From positions 2,666,001-2,730,000 of the forward strand of contig JAOSKN010000001.1 in NCBI GenBank assembly GCA_027493525.1: a stretch of DNA of 64,000 bases. Reading direction: 5' to 3'. The position numbers and the translations under genes were made by a program. Source of the stretch: Planctomycetota bacterium (GTDB lineage Bacteria; Planctomycetota; SZUA-567; H5-PLA8). Of the stretch, positions 52,042 through 61,433 are shown in pieces (within the stretch, counting starts at the first letter, position 1; every line of letters begins with the position of its first letter). The notes under the pieces were generated by a model, which made no database searches, was not told the origin of the DNA, and saw only the letters and a list, made by a program, of their open reading frames with translations.

Positions 52042-52232
52042 CTGAGTACCGTACCGCAGAAGTAACTGGCTCAATGCGCCGGGCATTTTGTCCCGGATCG
52101 AGGCGCGTCGAAAGAGCATATCGGGACGAAGATCTGTGACCGAGACGCAACGAAGACCCGGGCAAAAGGCACTGCGCCGTGGGTCAGAAACTTCTGCGGC
52201 GCGGTACTGAGCGAACCGCTCAGTACCGCGCC
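52042..52232. repeat. REP-like repeat cluster with a 16-bp perfect hairpin
   Basis: CTGAGTACCG and the following 11 bases (52042-52062) are inverted at 52191-52211 (18 of 21 matches). The right end also forms a perfect hairpin at 52198-52232: two 16-base arms beginning GGCGCGGTACTGAGCG with loop AAC. The same GTACCGCGCCGCAG core is at 5139-5152. It lies just downstream of the sigma factor stop and could help end its transcript. Confidence 0.65.
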
Positions 52233-52248
52233 GGAGCCGGCCCGCGGT

Positions 52249-53580
52249 TCAGGGGTGCCTGGCGAGGTCCATCACCTGCTGGAAGGCGGCTCGAGTCAGC
52301 CGCTCGAACTCGCCGCGCGACACTTCCCGGTCGTTGTATACGTACGTCGACTCACCTGGGCCGGCGGTCGCGGCGGACGTCGAGGACGCAACCCGCGCGT
52401 TGGTGTCGTGTACCTGCCGGTCGCCAGCCGCTCGCTTGAGGTCTTCGAAACGCTTGAAGGCCTCGTCTTTCAGCCGCTCGTATTCCTCGGCCGAAACTTC
52501 GCGCCCATTGAAAACGTGCTTCGATGCGCCGGAGCCGGCCGTCACCGAGGAAATCGAGGACGAGGCGCGCGCGCCGCCCTCCAAATCCATGCGGTCCTTG
52601 AACGCCTCGAAGCGCTTGCGAGCCTCGGCTTGAAGCCGTTCGAACTCCTCGCGGCCAACCTCGCGACCGTTGAAAACGTGGGACTCGCGGCGCTCGACGC
52701 GGCCGCCTTCGGAAGCCTGGGACGGTGCGGACAAACTCAGCGCTACGCAAGCCGCCAAGGCCGCGCTCGCAGCCGATCCGATACCGATCTTGAACATGAT
52801 GCCGACTCCTTTCGCCGATTCCGGAACCACGGCCTCCAGCGCCGGCGCCGCCGAGGCCTCCCCTGAAGCCGCCCATCGCGCCACGCGTGCCGCCGCGGCT
52901 GCCGGCACGCCGACCTTCGAAACGCACGCGATCGGCCAAGCGCCCGCAGCCGGCGGCAGCAAAGCAGTGGCCGCCAGGCGTGCGCGAAGCCGCTCCAGGG
53001 CGCGCTGCACTCGCTTGCGCGCGGCGGCCTCGCGCAGGCCCAGTTGCGCCGCGACTTGCGCGTAATCCAGCCCGCCGAAGTATCGCAGCACGAGCGGCGT
53101 ACGCAGGTTTTCCGGCAGGCTCGCGACCTCTTCCCGCAGGACCGCTTGCGCCGGCTCGCACTGGCTCGGCACGCTGGCCGCCGCGCGCTCGCGCTTCTCC
53201 CTACGCCGCTCCGAGCGCTGCAATTTGAGGGCGACGTTGGCGCAGACATGCAGAAGCCAAGCCCGCGCCGAGCCGTCGCGATCAGCGGGCCGGGCGCGGA
53301 AGCGCGCCGCATGCCGGCGCACCTGCAGGAGCGTTTCCTGAACGATATCGTCGGCCAAGGCGTCGTCGCCTGTCAAGCGCCGCGCAAGCGACCAGAGCGC
53401 GGGCCCCGATTCCGCGGCCAAGGCGCCCCAGGCCTCGCGATCCGGCCCTTCGGCCAATCGCGCCAGGGCCTCGGCAAGGCCGAGCGGCTTGGGGTTCGGA
53501 TCCCACACGTCACTGGGAAAACCCCGCTGGCGAGCCGGTTGTGACGCGTTTTCTGGAATGAGCAAGGCGGACGAAGCCAT
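52249..53580 (-). CDS. ECF sigma factor with membrane segment and three short C-terminal repeats
   Basis: 443 residues. Sigma region 2 is at about 40-125 ('LARRLTGDDALADDIVQETLLQV...ARAWLLHVCANVALKLQR') and region 4 at about 145-200 ('LPENLRTPLVLRYFGGLDYAQVAAQLGLREAAARKRVQRAL'). A linker and one hydrophobic helix (about 263-286) follow. The extracytoplasmic end has three copies of about 30 residues at 300-330, 354-384 and 412-441, each with (V/T)(F/Y)N(G/D)REV then (E/G)E(F/Y)ERL, separated by Ser/Thr/Gly-rich linkers that also resemble each other (SSxSxxTAGxG). Layout matches the larger fusion at 1100 but the repeats are unrelated. Role: envelope-signal-responsive sigma factor, inferred. Confidence 0.85.
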   Translation of the reverse strand: MASSALLIPENASQPARQRGFPSDVWDPNPKPLGLAEALARLAEGPDREAWGALAAESGPALWSLARRLTGDDALADDIVQETLLQVRRHAARFRARPADRDGSARAWLLHVCANVALKLQRSERRREKRERAAASVPSQCEPAQAVLREEVASLPENLRTPLVLRYFGGLDYAQVAAQLGLREAAARKRVQRALERLRARLAATALLPPAAGAWPIACVSKVGVPAAAAARVARWAASGEASAAPALEAVVPESAKGVGIMFKIGIGSAASAALAACVALSLSAPSQASEGGRVERRESHVFNGREVGREEFERLQAEARKRFEAFKDRMDLEGGARASSSISSVTAGSGASKHVFNGREVSAEEYERLKDEAFKRFEDLKRAAGDRQVHDTNARVASSTSAATAGPGESTYVYNDREVSRGEFERLTRAAFQQVMDLARHP

Positions 53581-53745
53581 CGTCGGTCTTCCCTGTGGTT
53601 ATGGGATGACGGCGATTGGGGTGGGTGGCGTGACGGACAGGGCGAGTTTTTTTCGGGCGAAACGGGAATGGGCCTCGCCCCGCGAGAATCCGCCTACCGG
53701 GCGCAGCAAGAGCGCTCCGAATTACGACTATTGGGGAAGAAAAAA

Positions 53746-54261
53746 TCAGCCTGCGTTGGCGAGGATCGCCTGCATGAATGCCGGAAGATCCTTCGGCACC
53801 TGCGCGCTGACGAGGTTCCCGTCCACCACGCAGGGTTCGTCCACCCAGATGGCGCCGGCGTTCTCCAGGTCGTCGCGGATCGAAAAGTGCGCGGTGACGC
53901 GCTTGCCTTTCAGGATTTTCGCGCTGATCGGCACCCAGCCGGCGTGGCAGATGAAGCCGATCGTCGCGCCGGCCGCGCAGGCAGCGTGAACCAGTTTGTT
54001 GCAGGCGGGGTAGCGGCGCAGCTTGTCGGGCGCGTAGCCGCCGGGCACGATCAGGATCCCGACGGCCTTCGGATCGAGGGCTTCGAAATTCGCGTCCGCC
54101 TTCACCGGATAGCCGTGCTTGGACTCGTACGTCGCGCCCTTCTCGGGGCCGGCGACGAGCACCTCCCAGCCGGCCTCGATCAGCCGCAGGCGCGGGTAAT
54201 GCAGCTCCAGGTCCTCGTAGATGTTCTCGGCCAGCACGACGGCGAGTTTGGTCTTGGCCAT
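53746..54261 (-). CDS. DJ-1/PfpI-family protein
   Basis: 171 residues. 'LAENIYEDLELHYPRLRLIEAGWEV' and 'ILIVPGGYAPDKLRR' are the family strands, and 'GFICHAGWVP' has the nucleophile Cys105 with His106. The subgroup resembles PfpI-like cysteine proteases, glyoxalases or protein deglycases; the acidic partner is probably in 'AENIYED'. It lies 22 bases downstream of the SpoIIE phosphatase on the same strand, so the two are likely one operon. Stress-related repair is the usual role. Confidence 0.88.
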   Translation of the reverse strand: MAKTKLAVVLAENIYEDLELHYPRLRLIEAGWEVLVAGPEKGATYESKHGYPVKADANFEALDPKAVGILIVPGGYAPDKLRRYPACNKLVHAACAAGATIGFICHAGWVPISAKILKGKRVTAHFSIRDDLENAGAIWVDEPCVVDGNLVSAQVPKDLPAFMQAILANAG

Positions 54262-54283
54262 GAGTCGCCCCCTTTGGCGATCG

Positions 54284-55953
54284 CTATTCGCCCAGTCTGC
54301 GCAGGGCCACGAGGGTCAGGTCGTCGTCCATGGGCAGCGCGCCGATGTGGCGCCTGACATCCCGCACGAGTTCCTCGATGACGTTCTTGCTGGGCTGCCC
54401 GGCGGTGCGCATCAGGCTCTGGCTGAGGCGCATGTTCCCGAATTGTTCGCGCTTCTCGTTGGCGGCCTCGGGGATGCCATCGGTGTACATCAGCAGCAGG
54501 CTCTGCGGCGGCACGAGCAGTTCCTGCTCCTGGAGGCGCGAATCGAAGATCTCCGGGCGCCCCACGCCGATGGGAATGCCTTGCCCTTCCAGGGAGCGGA
54601 TCGTGCCCTTTTCGAATTCGGTCAGCAGGACGGGATTGTGCCCGGCGCGCGCGTAGCGCAGCCGCCCGGTGCCGGCCTCGAGGATCATGTAGAAGGCGGT
54701 GATGAATTTGCCCTGGGCCATATCGGGGATCACGTCGCGGTTGACGGCCTTCAGGACTTCGGCGGGCGAGGTCTGCCCGGCGCCGCGCACGGAGAAGCTC
54801 TTCAGCGCCATCGACATGATCATCGCCGCTTCGACGCCATGCCCGCTGACGTCGGCGATCAGGAAGCCCCACTGTCCCGCGCCGATCTCGAGGAACGAGA
54901 AGAAGTCGCCGCCGACCGTCGTGCACGGATCGTAGACCCAGCTCACCTCGTACCCGGGAATCGCCGGCGATTTGGTGGGCAGCATCTTGCGCTGGACTTC
55001 GCGCGCGCCGTCCAGGTCCTTCTGAATCTCCTGCACGGTCTCCGCGGTGACGTTCAGCTCCAGCACGCGGTGGCGCAGGATGTCCAGCTCCACCTCCTGC
55101 GTCGCGGTGCGCTCGGCGATGCTGCGGGTGGACCGTTCGGCCGAGAGGCGCCCGGCCAGGCGGTTCAGGTCTTCCACGGTGCGGGAGGTCTGCCAGCGCG
55201 TGTTGGCCCCGGGGCAGGTGGGGCTGAGGAGGTAATCGACGATCGCCTCCTGGATCGCGGCGCCCCACGGCACGCGCACGAGGTTGATGTCGTCCACCAA
55301 GCACTCGCCGAAGGGGTCGATCCAGTTTCCCGCGTCGTCGCAGACGCGGAAGATCGGCTCGCTCAGCACCCGCTTCAGGAGTTCCTGCCGGATGTCCTTC
55401 TTGCCCAGCGCCCCCGCGACGACCTCGATGGGGTGCGGCGAGAGCGGCGCGCGCTGGTAGGCCTTGCAGTCTTTCAGGTGTTTAAGCGCTTGCGGCAGGA
55501 ACCAGTCGAACTTCACCTCGCTGTCGTCCCAGTTCTTGAGCAGCGCGTCGGTGATGTCGAGACAGTAGGGGCAGACCCAGATACCCTCGGCGTTGGTGAC
55601 CTTGTAGATCGGCAGTCGTTCCATGCGCAAAACGACGATCTGGTGGCGCAGATCCTCCCAGGGCAGCAGTTGGGGGGCGGATGGGTCTTCGTCGCGACGG
55701 GGCATTCCTTGAGGATGTGCTGGCGCACCAGGGGCTGGTCGCCCACGGTCGCCGCCGACCCGTCCCAGTTCTCCAGGATCGGGCGCGCCCCGCAGTACGG
55801 GCAGAGCCAGTCGCCTTCGCCAATGGGGATCAGGGCGATCCGCGGATCCTGTTCCGGAAGCAATTCCCGGAAACGCTCCTCCTCGGACTTGCCGAAGTAC
55901 TTGCGCAGTCCGTCGGGCAGCTTCCTGGAAAAATGGTCCAACCATGGCGCCAT
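54284..55953 (-). CDS. SpoIIE/PP2C-type phosphatase with twin zinc-finger N-terminus, one frameshift
   Basis: Starts at ATG 55953. The N-terminal 200 residues hold two similar modules: 'WLCPYCGARPILENWDG...HILKECPV' and 'WVCPYCLDITDALLKNWDD...HLKDCKAY', each with CxxC, later His and Cys, suggesting two zinc sites. A frame break at the plus-strand G6 run 55672-55677 separates the modules; one base restores the reading. A long helical linker ('LAERTATQEVELDILRHRVLELN...') leads to the SpoIIE domain: 'GGDFFSF', 'ADVSGHG', 'GQGIPIGV', 'MYTDGIPEA', 'DDDLTLVALR'. Such phosphatases control anti-sigma partner switching. About 556 residues. Confidence 0.85.
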
Positions 55954-56168
55954 CGCAGGCAGTCGGCTCCCGCTCTTGCTCTCGACCGGAACGCTGCTGG
56001 ACGCGGGTGCGGCAAGTCCAAGGGTGGTCAGGCGATCAAGCGATAGGTCCCGGTACGCTCTGGAACTCTCGGTTCACTCGTTGGCATTAGTAGAGCACGA
56101 GGAGCGGGGTTTCGCAACGCCCGAGGGGGCTGAAACAACCTGACGGGGAGGCGTGGCGCTCGAAAGGC

Positions 56169-56194
56169 AAAAAAATCCCGGCCTGGGCCGGGAT
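56169..56194 (-). terminator. Terminator of the secreted thioredoxin-like gene
   Basis: A perfect ATCCCGGCC/GGCCGGGAT stem with a 2-base loop is followed by seven T on the minus strand. Confidence 0.85.
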
Positions 56195-56221
56195 CCTGAA
56201 GCAATGGATGCTTTGATCCAG

Positions 56222-56944
56222 CTATTCTTCTTCTTCGACCATCGTCTTCTTATCGGGCTTCTTCCCTTCGGGTTTCTTGTCTTCGGGCTTCTTGTCGCCT
56301 TCGTTCATTCCCAGGCCCGGGATGGCCGCGGGCTTCTTGCCTTCTTCCTTCTTGGCCGCTTCGACCTTGGCCTGGGCTTCCTTCTCGGCCTTCTCCTTTT
56401 CGAGGATTTCCGCCAACCCAACCTTGGCTTTCTCGTTGGCCGCCTTGCAGGTCATGATCGAGCGGATGAAGCCGTTCACGTCGGCCTTGCGATCCTTGTT
56501 GTAGTAGTCCACGTAGGTCTTGCCGTCGGCGGTCATCAGCACCACGACCGCGCCGTTTTCGGCCAGCGCGCCGAACGCGTCAGGCCACCCTTGCGTGGTG
56601 CGGTTGATCATGACGTACGTGAAATCGGTGAGTTCCTTGACCACCTTTTCGTCGTCCAGCAAGTCCACCTCAAGCGCCTTGGCGACGTTGTTCCGCTGCT
56701 TCATCAGGTTGTCGAACATGTACAGACAGATCGGCTTCTGCGCGTTGCGCGCCTGTTCGAAGGTCATCCGCATCCACGAGTAGGTCTTGCTGCTCCCCGG
56801 CTTGAAGTTGGCGTTGTTGCTGCCGCTTGAATACCCGCCGTTGTTGCCCCCGGGTCCGCCGACGCCCGCTCCCAAGGCCCATGCCGGATTCGATTGCAGC
56901 AGAAGTCCAGCAACGGCCAGCACCGTCCCGGCGAAGTAGCGCAT
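56222..56944 (-). CDS. Secreted thioredoxin-like protein with charged tail
   Basis: 240 residues from ATG 56944. A signal peptide ('YFAGTVLAVAGLLLQSNPAWAL') is followed by a Gly/Asn-rich stretch. The globular part 'TFEQARNAQKPICLYMFDN...DDEKVVKELTDFTYVMINRTTQ...GAVVVLMTADGKTYVDYYNKD' follows the thioredoxin-fold pattern but lacks a CxxC pair; only single Cys residues occur. The last 70 residues are Lys/Glu/Pro-rich repeats (KKPEDKKPEGKK) and end in acidic residues. Function unknown; envelope or extracellular localisation is likely. Confidence 0.7.
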   Translation of the reverse strand: MRYFAGTVLAVAGLLLQSNPAWALGAGVGGPGGNNGGYSSGSNNANFKPGSSKTYSWMRMTFEQARNAQKPICLYMFDNLMKQRNNVAKALEVDLLDDEKVVKELTDFTYVMINRTTQGWPDAFGALAENGAVVVLMTADGKTYVDYYNKDRKADVNGFIRSIMTCKAANEKAKVGLAEILEKEKAEKEAQAKVEAAKKEEGKKPAAIPGLGMNEGDKKPEDKKPEGKKPDKKTMVEEEE

Positions 56945-57114
56945 CGGTCGTCCTCCCCTGGCAGCCACGCGAAGTATACCACTACGACATAGCCGCTCAA
57001 CGATCCCCCAAAGTTCTTGCAAATTCCTCGGTTTCCCGCCGCTCCACTTTACTTGGTGACGGATGAGGCCGGCATCAATGCGTAAAAAAGTTGCACATCG
57101 TGAGCTTTGCTCGT

Positions 57115-57936
57115 CTATTGGCCGAGAAATTGTCGCATTATGCGTATATCCGGAACCAGAACCTCAAGCACCTCGTGCACTTCCTCGCGGTGGTCGTACT
57201 CTCCGTGCAGGTTGTAGTAGCCGGCGTACCCGGCCGCTTTAAAGAGTTTCACCGCCTGTTCCCAGTCCACCAAGCCCTCATGGAGCGGGCAGACGCCGCG
57301 GTGCCAGTGCAGTTTCCCGTTCTTCGTCTGCTTCTCGTAGTAGCTATTCTTTACCGCCACCATGGCGATTCGCCCGCGAAGGATGTCGATTGCCATTTCC
57401 AGGGGTTCGCCGTCCAGCGAAAGGTGGCATGGATCGACATACGCGCCCACATGCTTGGGATTCACGTCCTGAAGGCAGTGCATCAGAGAGGAGGCGTTCA
57501 GACCGTAATACGGACCCGAATGGGTATGAAAGAGCGCCTGCACGCCGTACTTCTCGGCGAGCTTCGCGTAGCGAGCGAGATCCTTGCGGATCGCGGCGAC
57601 TTGGTCCCAATAGTGCGGCCCTTCCTTTTTCCAGACCCAGTACCCGAGCTTGATCCCCTTCACGCCGGCTTCGGCGCTGGCCGCCCAGGCCCGCTCGATC
57701 AGCGGATCGTCCACCGCGTAGGCGCGCGAGCCGAAGGTGATCATGGGGACCTTCAACCCGCCCTGCGTCAACTGTCGCACGAACGGGACCAGCTCCGTGC
57801 CCACTTTCTCCGGCGTGACGGGGTAGCCGTCGCGGACGGTGACGTCGTAGCCGGTCAGGCCTTCCTTCTTCGCGAACTCGATCAGTTGCGCGGCGTTCCA
57901 GGGCTTGAGGAGTTTGGTGAAGCAGATGAGGCTCAT
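57115..57936 (-). CDS. Sugar phosphate isomerase/epimerase-like TIM-barrel protein
   Basis: 273 residues of the xylose-isomerase-like (AP endonuclease family 2) group. Metal-binding acids and His appear in 'GVKGIKLGYWV', 'QALFHTHSGPYYG', 'VGAYVDPCHLSLDG', 'VAVKNSYYEK' and 'YYNLHGEYD'. Such enzymes isomerise or epimerise sugars and inositol derivatives; specificity cannot be read. Start ATG 57936 begins 'MSLICFTKLLKPWNAAQ'. A frame extending to 58212 belongs to upstream DNA and is not family-like. Confidence 0.85.
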   Translation of the reverse strand: MSLICFTKLLKPWNAAQLIEFAKKEGLTGYDVTVRDGYPVTPEKVGTELVPFVRQLTQGGLKVPMITFGSRAYAVDDPLIERAWAASAEAGVKGIKLGYWVWKKEGPHYWDQVAAIRKDLARYAKLAEKYGVQALFHTHSGPYYGLNASSLMHCLQDVNPKHVGAYVDPCHLSLDGEPLEMAIDILRGRIAMVAVKNSYYEKQTKNGKLHWHRGVCPLHEGLVDWEQAVKLFKAAGYAGYYNLHGEYDHREEVHEVLEVLVPDIRIMRQFLGQ

Positions 57937-58031
57937 GGAGGGCTCCCATTCGGGTTTGTGGTTTGTCGCGGCGGCCATTGTAGCGCCGGCGCCGCGGCAC
58001 GGCAGGTGGATATTAGAACGCCAGCCGAGCC

Positions 58032-59231
58032 TCAGCTCAGCCGCAGCAGCAGCGCCTTCAGATAGCGGCCCTGGTCGAAGCCCGGCGGGACGGGGTGGTC
58101 GGGAGGATGGCCGCGGCGCGCCAGGAGCGCCGCGCGGCGGCCGGCCTGGGCCACTCCCGCGGCTACGGCGCGCTCGAACTCCAGCTCGCTTACGTTCCCC
58201 GAACACGAACACGTAAAGAGCAGCCCGCCGGGGCGCAGCAGCCGCGCGGCCTCGGCGTTCAGCGCGCGGTAGCCGTCGAGCGCCGAGGGGACGTCCGCTT
58301 TGCCCTTCGCGAACTTGGGCGGGTCAAGCACCGCCAGTTCGAAGCCGCGCCCGGCCTCGCGCAGATGCCGGAAGCACTCCTTCCAGTCGCCTTCGATCAG
58401 GTCGGCGTCCGCGACGCCGTTCCGCTCCAGGTTGGCGCGCGCCGCGGCCAGGGCCGGCGCGCTCCGCTCGATCAGGGTCAGGCTTTTCGCGCCGCCGCGC
58501 GCCGCGTGCAGCGCGAAGCCGCCGGTGTAGCTGAAGGCGTCGAGGACCTCGCGCCCCTTAGCGTGCGCCCCGAGCCAAGCCTGGTTCTCGAGCTGGTCGA
58601 GGTACAACCCCGTCTTCTGCCCGCCGCGCAGGTCCACCTCGAAGCGCGCGCCGTGGCAAGCCAACTCCACCGGCGCGTCCGGCGCCGCGCCGTGCGCCGG
58701 CGCGCTCCCGGCCGGCGGCAGCCCCTCGATGGACCGGATGCGCGCGTCGCTCCGGTCGAGAATCCCTTCGGGGGCGCGGAGTCCCTCCAGCGCGTCGAAG
58801 AGCTCCTCGCGCCGCCGCTCCATCCCGGCCGTGTGGAGCTGTACGCAGAGGTACGGCCCGTACACGTCCACCACGAGGCCGCCCAGCCCGTCGCCCTCCG
58901 CGTTGACCAGGCGATACGCGCCGCGCGGCGCATCCGGCCCGCCCAGCCCGTAGAGTTCCCTTCGCCAGGCTTGCGCTTCTTCCAAGCGTCGCCGCAGGAA
59001 GGCTGCGTCGAGCGGCTCGTCGGCGCGCGTCAGGAGGCGCACGGCCATCGCCGACTTCGGCGAGTAATAGCCGCGCCCGAGCAAGCGGCCGTTGGGCTCG
59101 ACGACGCGCAGCTCGTCTCCGGGCGCCGCCTCGCCGTCGAGCGCCTCGACGGCCTCCGCGAAGACCCAGGGATGCCCCGCGCGGAGCGGTTTGAGGTGCC
59201 GCGCCTTGACGCGCAGCGTGGGAATGGACAT
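58032..59231 (-). CDS. RlmI-like 23S rRNA (cytosine) methyltransferase
   Basis: 399 residues from ATG 59231, close to E. coli RlmI length. An N-terminal PUA RNA-binding domain ('LRVKARHLKPLRAGHPWVFAEAVEAL...GRGYYSPKSAMAVRLL') is followed by a Rossmann methyltransferase: 'VLDAFSYTGGFALHAARGGA' (SAM binding), 'LIEGDWKECFRHL' and the catalytic 'LAVLDPPKFAKGK', then the Cys motif 'LLFTCSCSGNVS'. RlmI methylates C1962 of 23S rRNA; an RlmK-like specificity is also possible. Confidence 0.92.
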   Translation of the reverse strand: MSIPTLRVKARHLKPLRAGHPWVFAEAVEALDGEAAPGDELRVVEPNGRLLGRGYYSPKSAMAVRLLTRADEPLDAAFLRRRLEEAQAWRRELYGLGGPDAPRGAYRLVNAEGDGLGGLVVDVYGPYLCVQLHTAGMERRREELFDALEGLRAPEGILDRSDARIRSIEGLPPAGSAPAHGAAPDAPVELACHGARFEVDLRGGQKTGLYLDQLENQAWLGAHAKGREVLDAFSYTGGFALHAARGGAKSLTLIERSAPALAAARANLERNGVADADLIEGDWKECFRHLREAGRGFELAVLDPPKFAKGKADVPSALDGYRALNAEAARLLRPGGLLFTCSCSGNVSELEFERAVAAGVAQAGRRAALLARRGHPPDHPVPPGFDQGRYLKALLLRLS

Positions 59232-59388
59232 GCAGGCACGGTAATCGAGGCGCGGCGGAGGGCAAACGAGAGAAGAGGGCGCGAAGTTCCCAAACATACG
59301 TAAGTCCAAGCGCTCTAATTTGCCGCATGCACAGGCGCACCTTGAAGAATTTATGGCCGAGGACGCCACATAAATAGAGAGAAAGGCG

Positions 59389-59646
59389 GTGAGTATGTGC
59401 ACCTATGCTTGGTTATCGACGAACGCGCTGCCGGCGCTTGCGCCGTCCCAGGTGGAGAGCTGGATTTTCGTCGCGCTGCTGTACGGCGGCGTGGTGCTGG
59501 TTGGCCTCGTCCTGGCCGCACGTTCGATCTTCTCGGGTTCCGGCGCCCGCGCCAGGCCCGGCTCGAAGCTTCACGTCAGCGCGCGGCTGAGCGCGGGATC
59601 CTTTCGCGGGCTGCCCAGGGCGAAGGCCTGCTCCAGCCGCAAGTAA
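59389..59646 (+). CDS. Small single-pass membrane protein (intact copy)
   Basis: 85 residues from GTG 59389. One hydrophobic helix 'WIFVALLYGGVVLVGLVLAA' at about 25-44 is followed by a basic Ser/Arg/Gly-rich tail with three Arg-Ala-type clusters. No family recognised. A degenerate copy of the gene and of about 50 bases upstream exists at 10656-10990. The ATAAATAGAGAG stretch upstream is conserved between the two copies and could be its promoter or leader. Preceded by a separate upstream region after the methyltransferase start. Confidence 0.55.
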   Translation: MSMCTYAWLSTNALPALAPSQVESWIFVALLYGGVVLVGLVLAARSIFSGSGARARPGSKLHVSARLSAGSFRGLPRAKACSSRK

Positions 59647-59802
59647 CGGGCGGAACCCCGCCGGCGTTTATGGGCTCGTCCTTTGGGCCGTGCTCTTTGT
59701 TGCCCGCTCGTTACAGAGTTCCTCTGGATAAGCTCCTCGCTCGCACCTCGACCGCGATCCCCAATCCTCAACCCCAAAGCAGCATTAATTCCGTTACAAG
59801 CC

Positions 59803-61322
59803 CTAACCGACCGAGGCCAGGCGCGCCTCGGTCTCGAGCAGCGGGACGCCGTTCCCGATGAGGCGCGCGCGCAAGGCGTCCGTGGAGACTTCGCGCACGG
59901 CGCCGCGGCAGCCCGAGGCGGCCATCGCGCCGGCGGCGCCCGCGGCCTCTCCGAACGACATGGCGTTGATCATCACGCGCAGCGCGCCGGCGGCCTCGTG
60001 CGTGGCCGAGACGCAGCGCCCGGCGACCAGCACGTTCGAGAGCCCCTGCGGGATCAGCGCGCGGTAAGGCACGCAGTAACAAGGGGTCTCGCGCCGCGGC
60101 GCGCCGTCGGCGGCGCCATCCCAGCGGCTGACGGTCGCTTCGCCCGAGCCGTCGATCGCGCGCTCGGTCCCGTCGAGGTACTTGAAACGGATGCCCGGGC
60201 CGGTCGGGTTGTGGATGTCCACCGGGTAGGTGCCCTGCGCGATGGTGTCGGCGGGGCGGCGGCCGTCGAGCAGTTCGTGCGCCTCGACGACGTGCTCGCC
60301 CAGAATGCGCCGGGTCTCGCGCACGCCGATCTGCGCGCCGATGTCCACCAGATGGCATTTCTCGTAGCCGGGAAAGCGCTTGAGCTGACTCATGACCCAG
60401 CGCATCTGGTAACGCCCCTCGATCTCGGCGCGGGTGAAGTCGTCCCAGCGCGAGCAGACCACTCCGGGCACGCGCACGCCGGCGAACATCATCTCGTCCT
60501 CGCGCCAGACGCTCTTTGCGCCCCAGAGGAAAGTCGGGTACTTGCCGCCGTTGTAGTCCATGGTTCCGGCGAAGAGCTCGCGCTGGATCGTGCGCGTATT
60601 GACCTGGGCCTCCTGGGCGCGCGCGAAATCGATGCCGCCGACGCGGAAGCAGAGGGAGGGCGGCTGGCAGAGTCCGTCCGCGTCGCCGACGGTGGTAGGC
60701 GCGCCCGCGCGCGCGCAAAGGTCCGCGTCGCCGGAGGCGTCCACGAAAACGGTTCCGCGCAGCGCGAAGCGCCCGGACTTGGTCTCGATCACCGCCGCCG
60801 CCACGCGATCTGCGCCGTCCATCGCCACGCCGGCCAGCCAGGCGTGCAGGATCGGCTTCACGCCCGAGCCCAGCGCCATGTCGTCGTAGGCCAGCTTCGC
60901 GCTCTCCGAGCAGATCGTGTAGGGGCCGCGGCCGTCGGGCCGGTAATTTCGCGCCGCGCCCATCGCGGCGAGCCGGTCCAGGATCTCCCGCGGCAGCCCG
61001 CCGATGACCGGACGCTCGAAGTTGTTGCACCAGAGCTGGTGCCAGATGTTCACGTTGGCGGCCGTGGCCATCCCGCCAAAGTAGGCGTTGCGCTCGACGA
61101 TGACGGTGCTCGCGCCGGCGCGGGCGGCGGCGGCGGCGGCGCAGACCCCCGCGGGGCCTCCGCCCAGCACCACGACGTCGGCCTCGGCCAGGACCTCGAG
61201 TTCCCGCGCCGGCTCCACCAGCCCCCGGCTTTGCGCGCGGGACGCGGCGGCAGGAAATCGGCCAGCGGCATGGGCGGCGGGCCCAGGCGCGGGTCGAGCG
61301 GGGCGGGGGTCTCGTTGCGCAT
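59803..61322 (-). CDS. FAD-dependent oxidoreductase, one frameshift near the start
   Basis: The protein begins at ATG 61322 (AGGAG upstream) with a short N-terminal segment. A C5 run at plus 61222-61226 shifts the frame; restored, it continues into 'ADVVVLGGGPAGVCAAAAAARAGASTVIVERNAYFGGMATAAN', the FAD-binding dinucleotide fold (PF12831-type). Later regions include 'VFVDASGDADLCARAG' and 'NVLVAGRCVSATHEAAGALRVMINAMSFGEAAG'. About 505 residues. These enzymes are abundant in PVC bacteria and often sit in sugar or polyol catabolic loci; the substrate is unknown. Confidence 0.85.
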
Positions 61323-61433
61323 GGAGAATACTCCTAGCTTGGGTGGCGCACAGGACGCGGCGTCTCGCGTCTCGATCTTGGTCTTACCATAGCTGAACTT
61401 AGCCGCGCTCGTCTATGGATCGGGCGCATGAAG

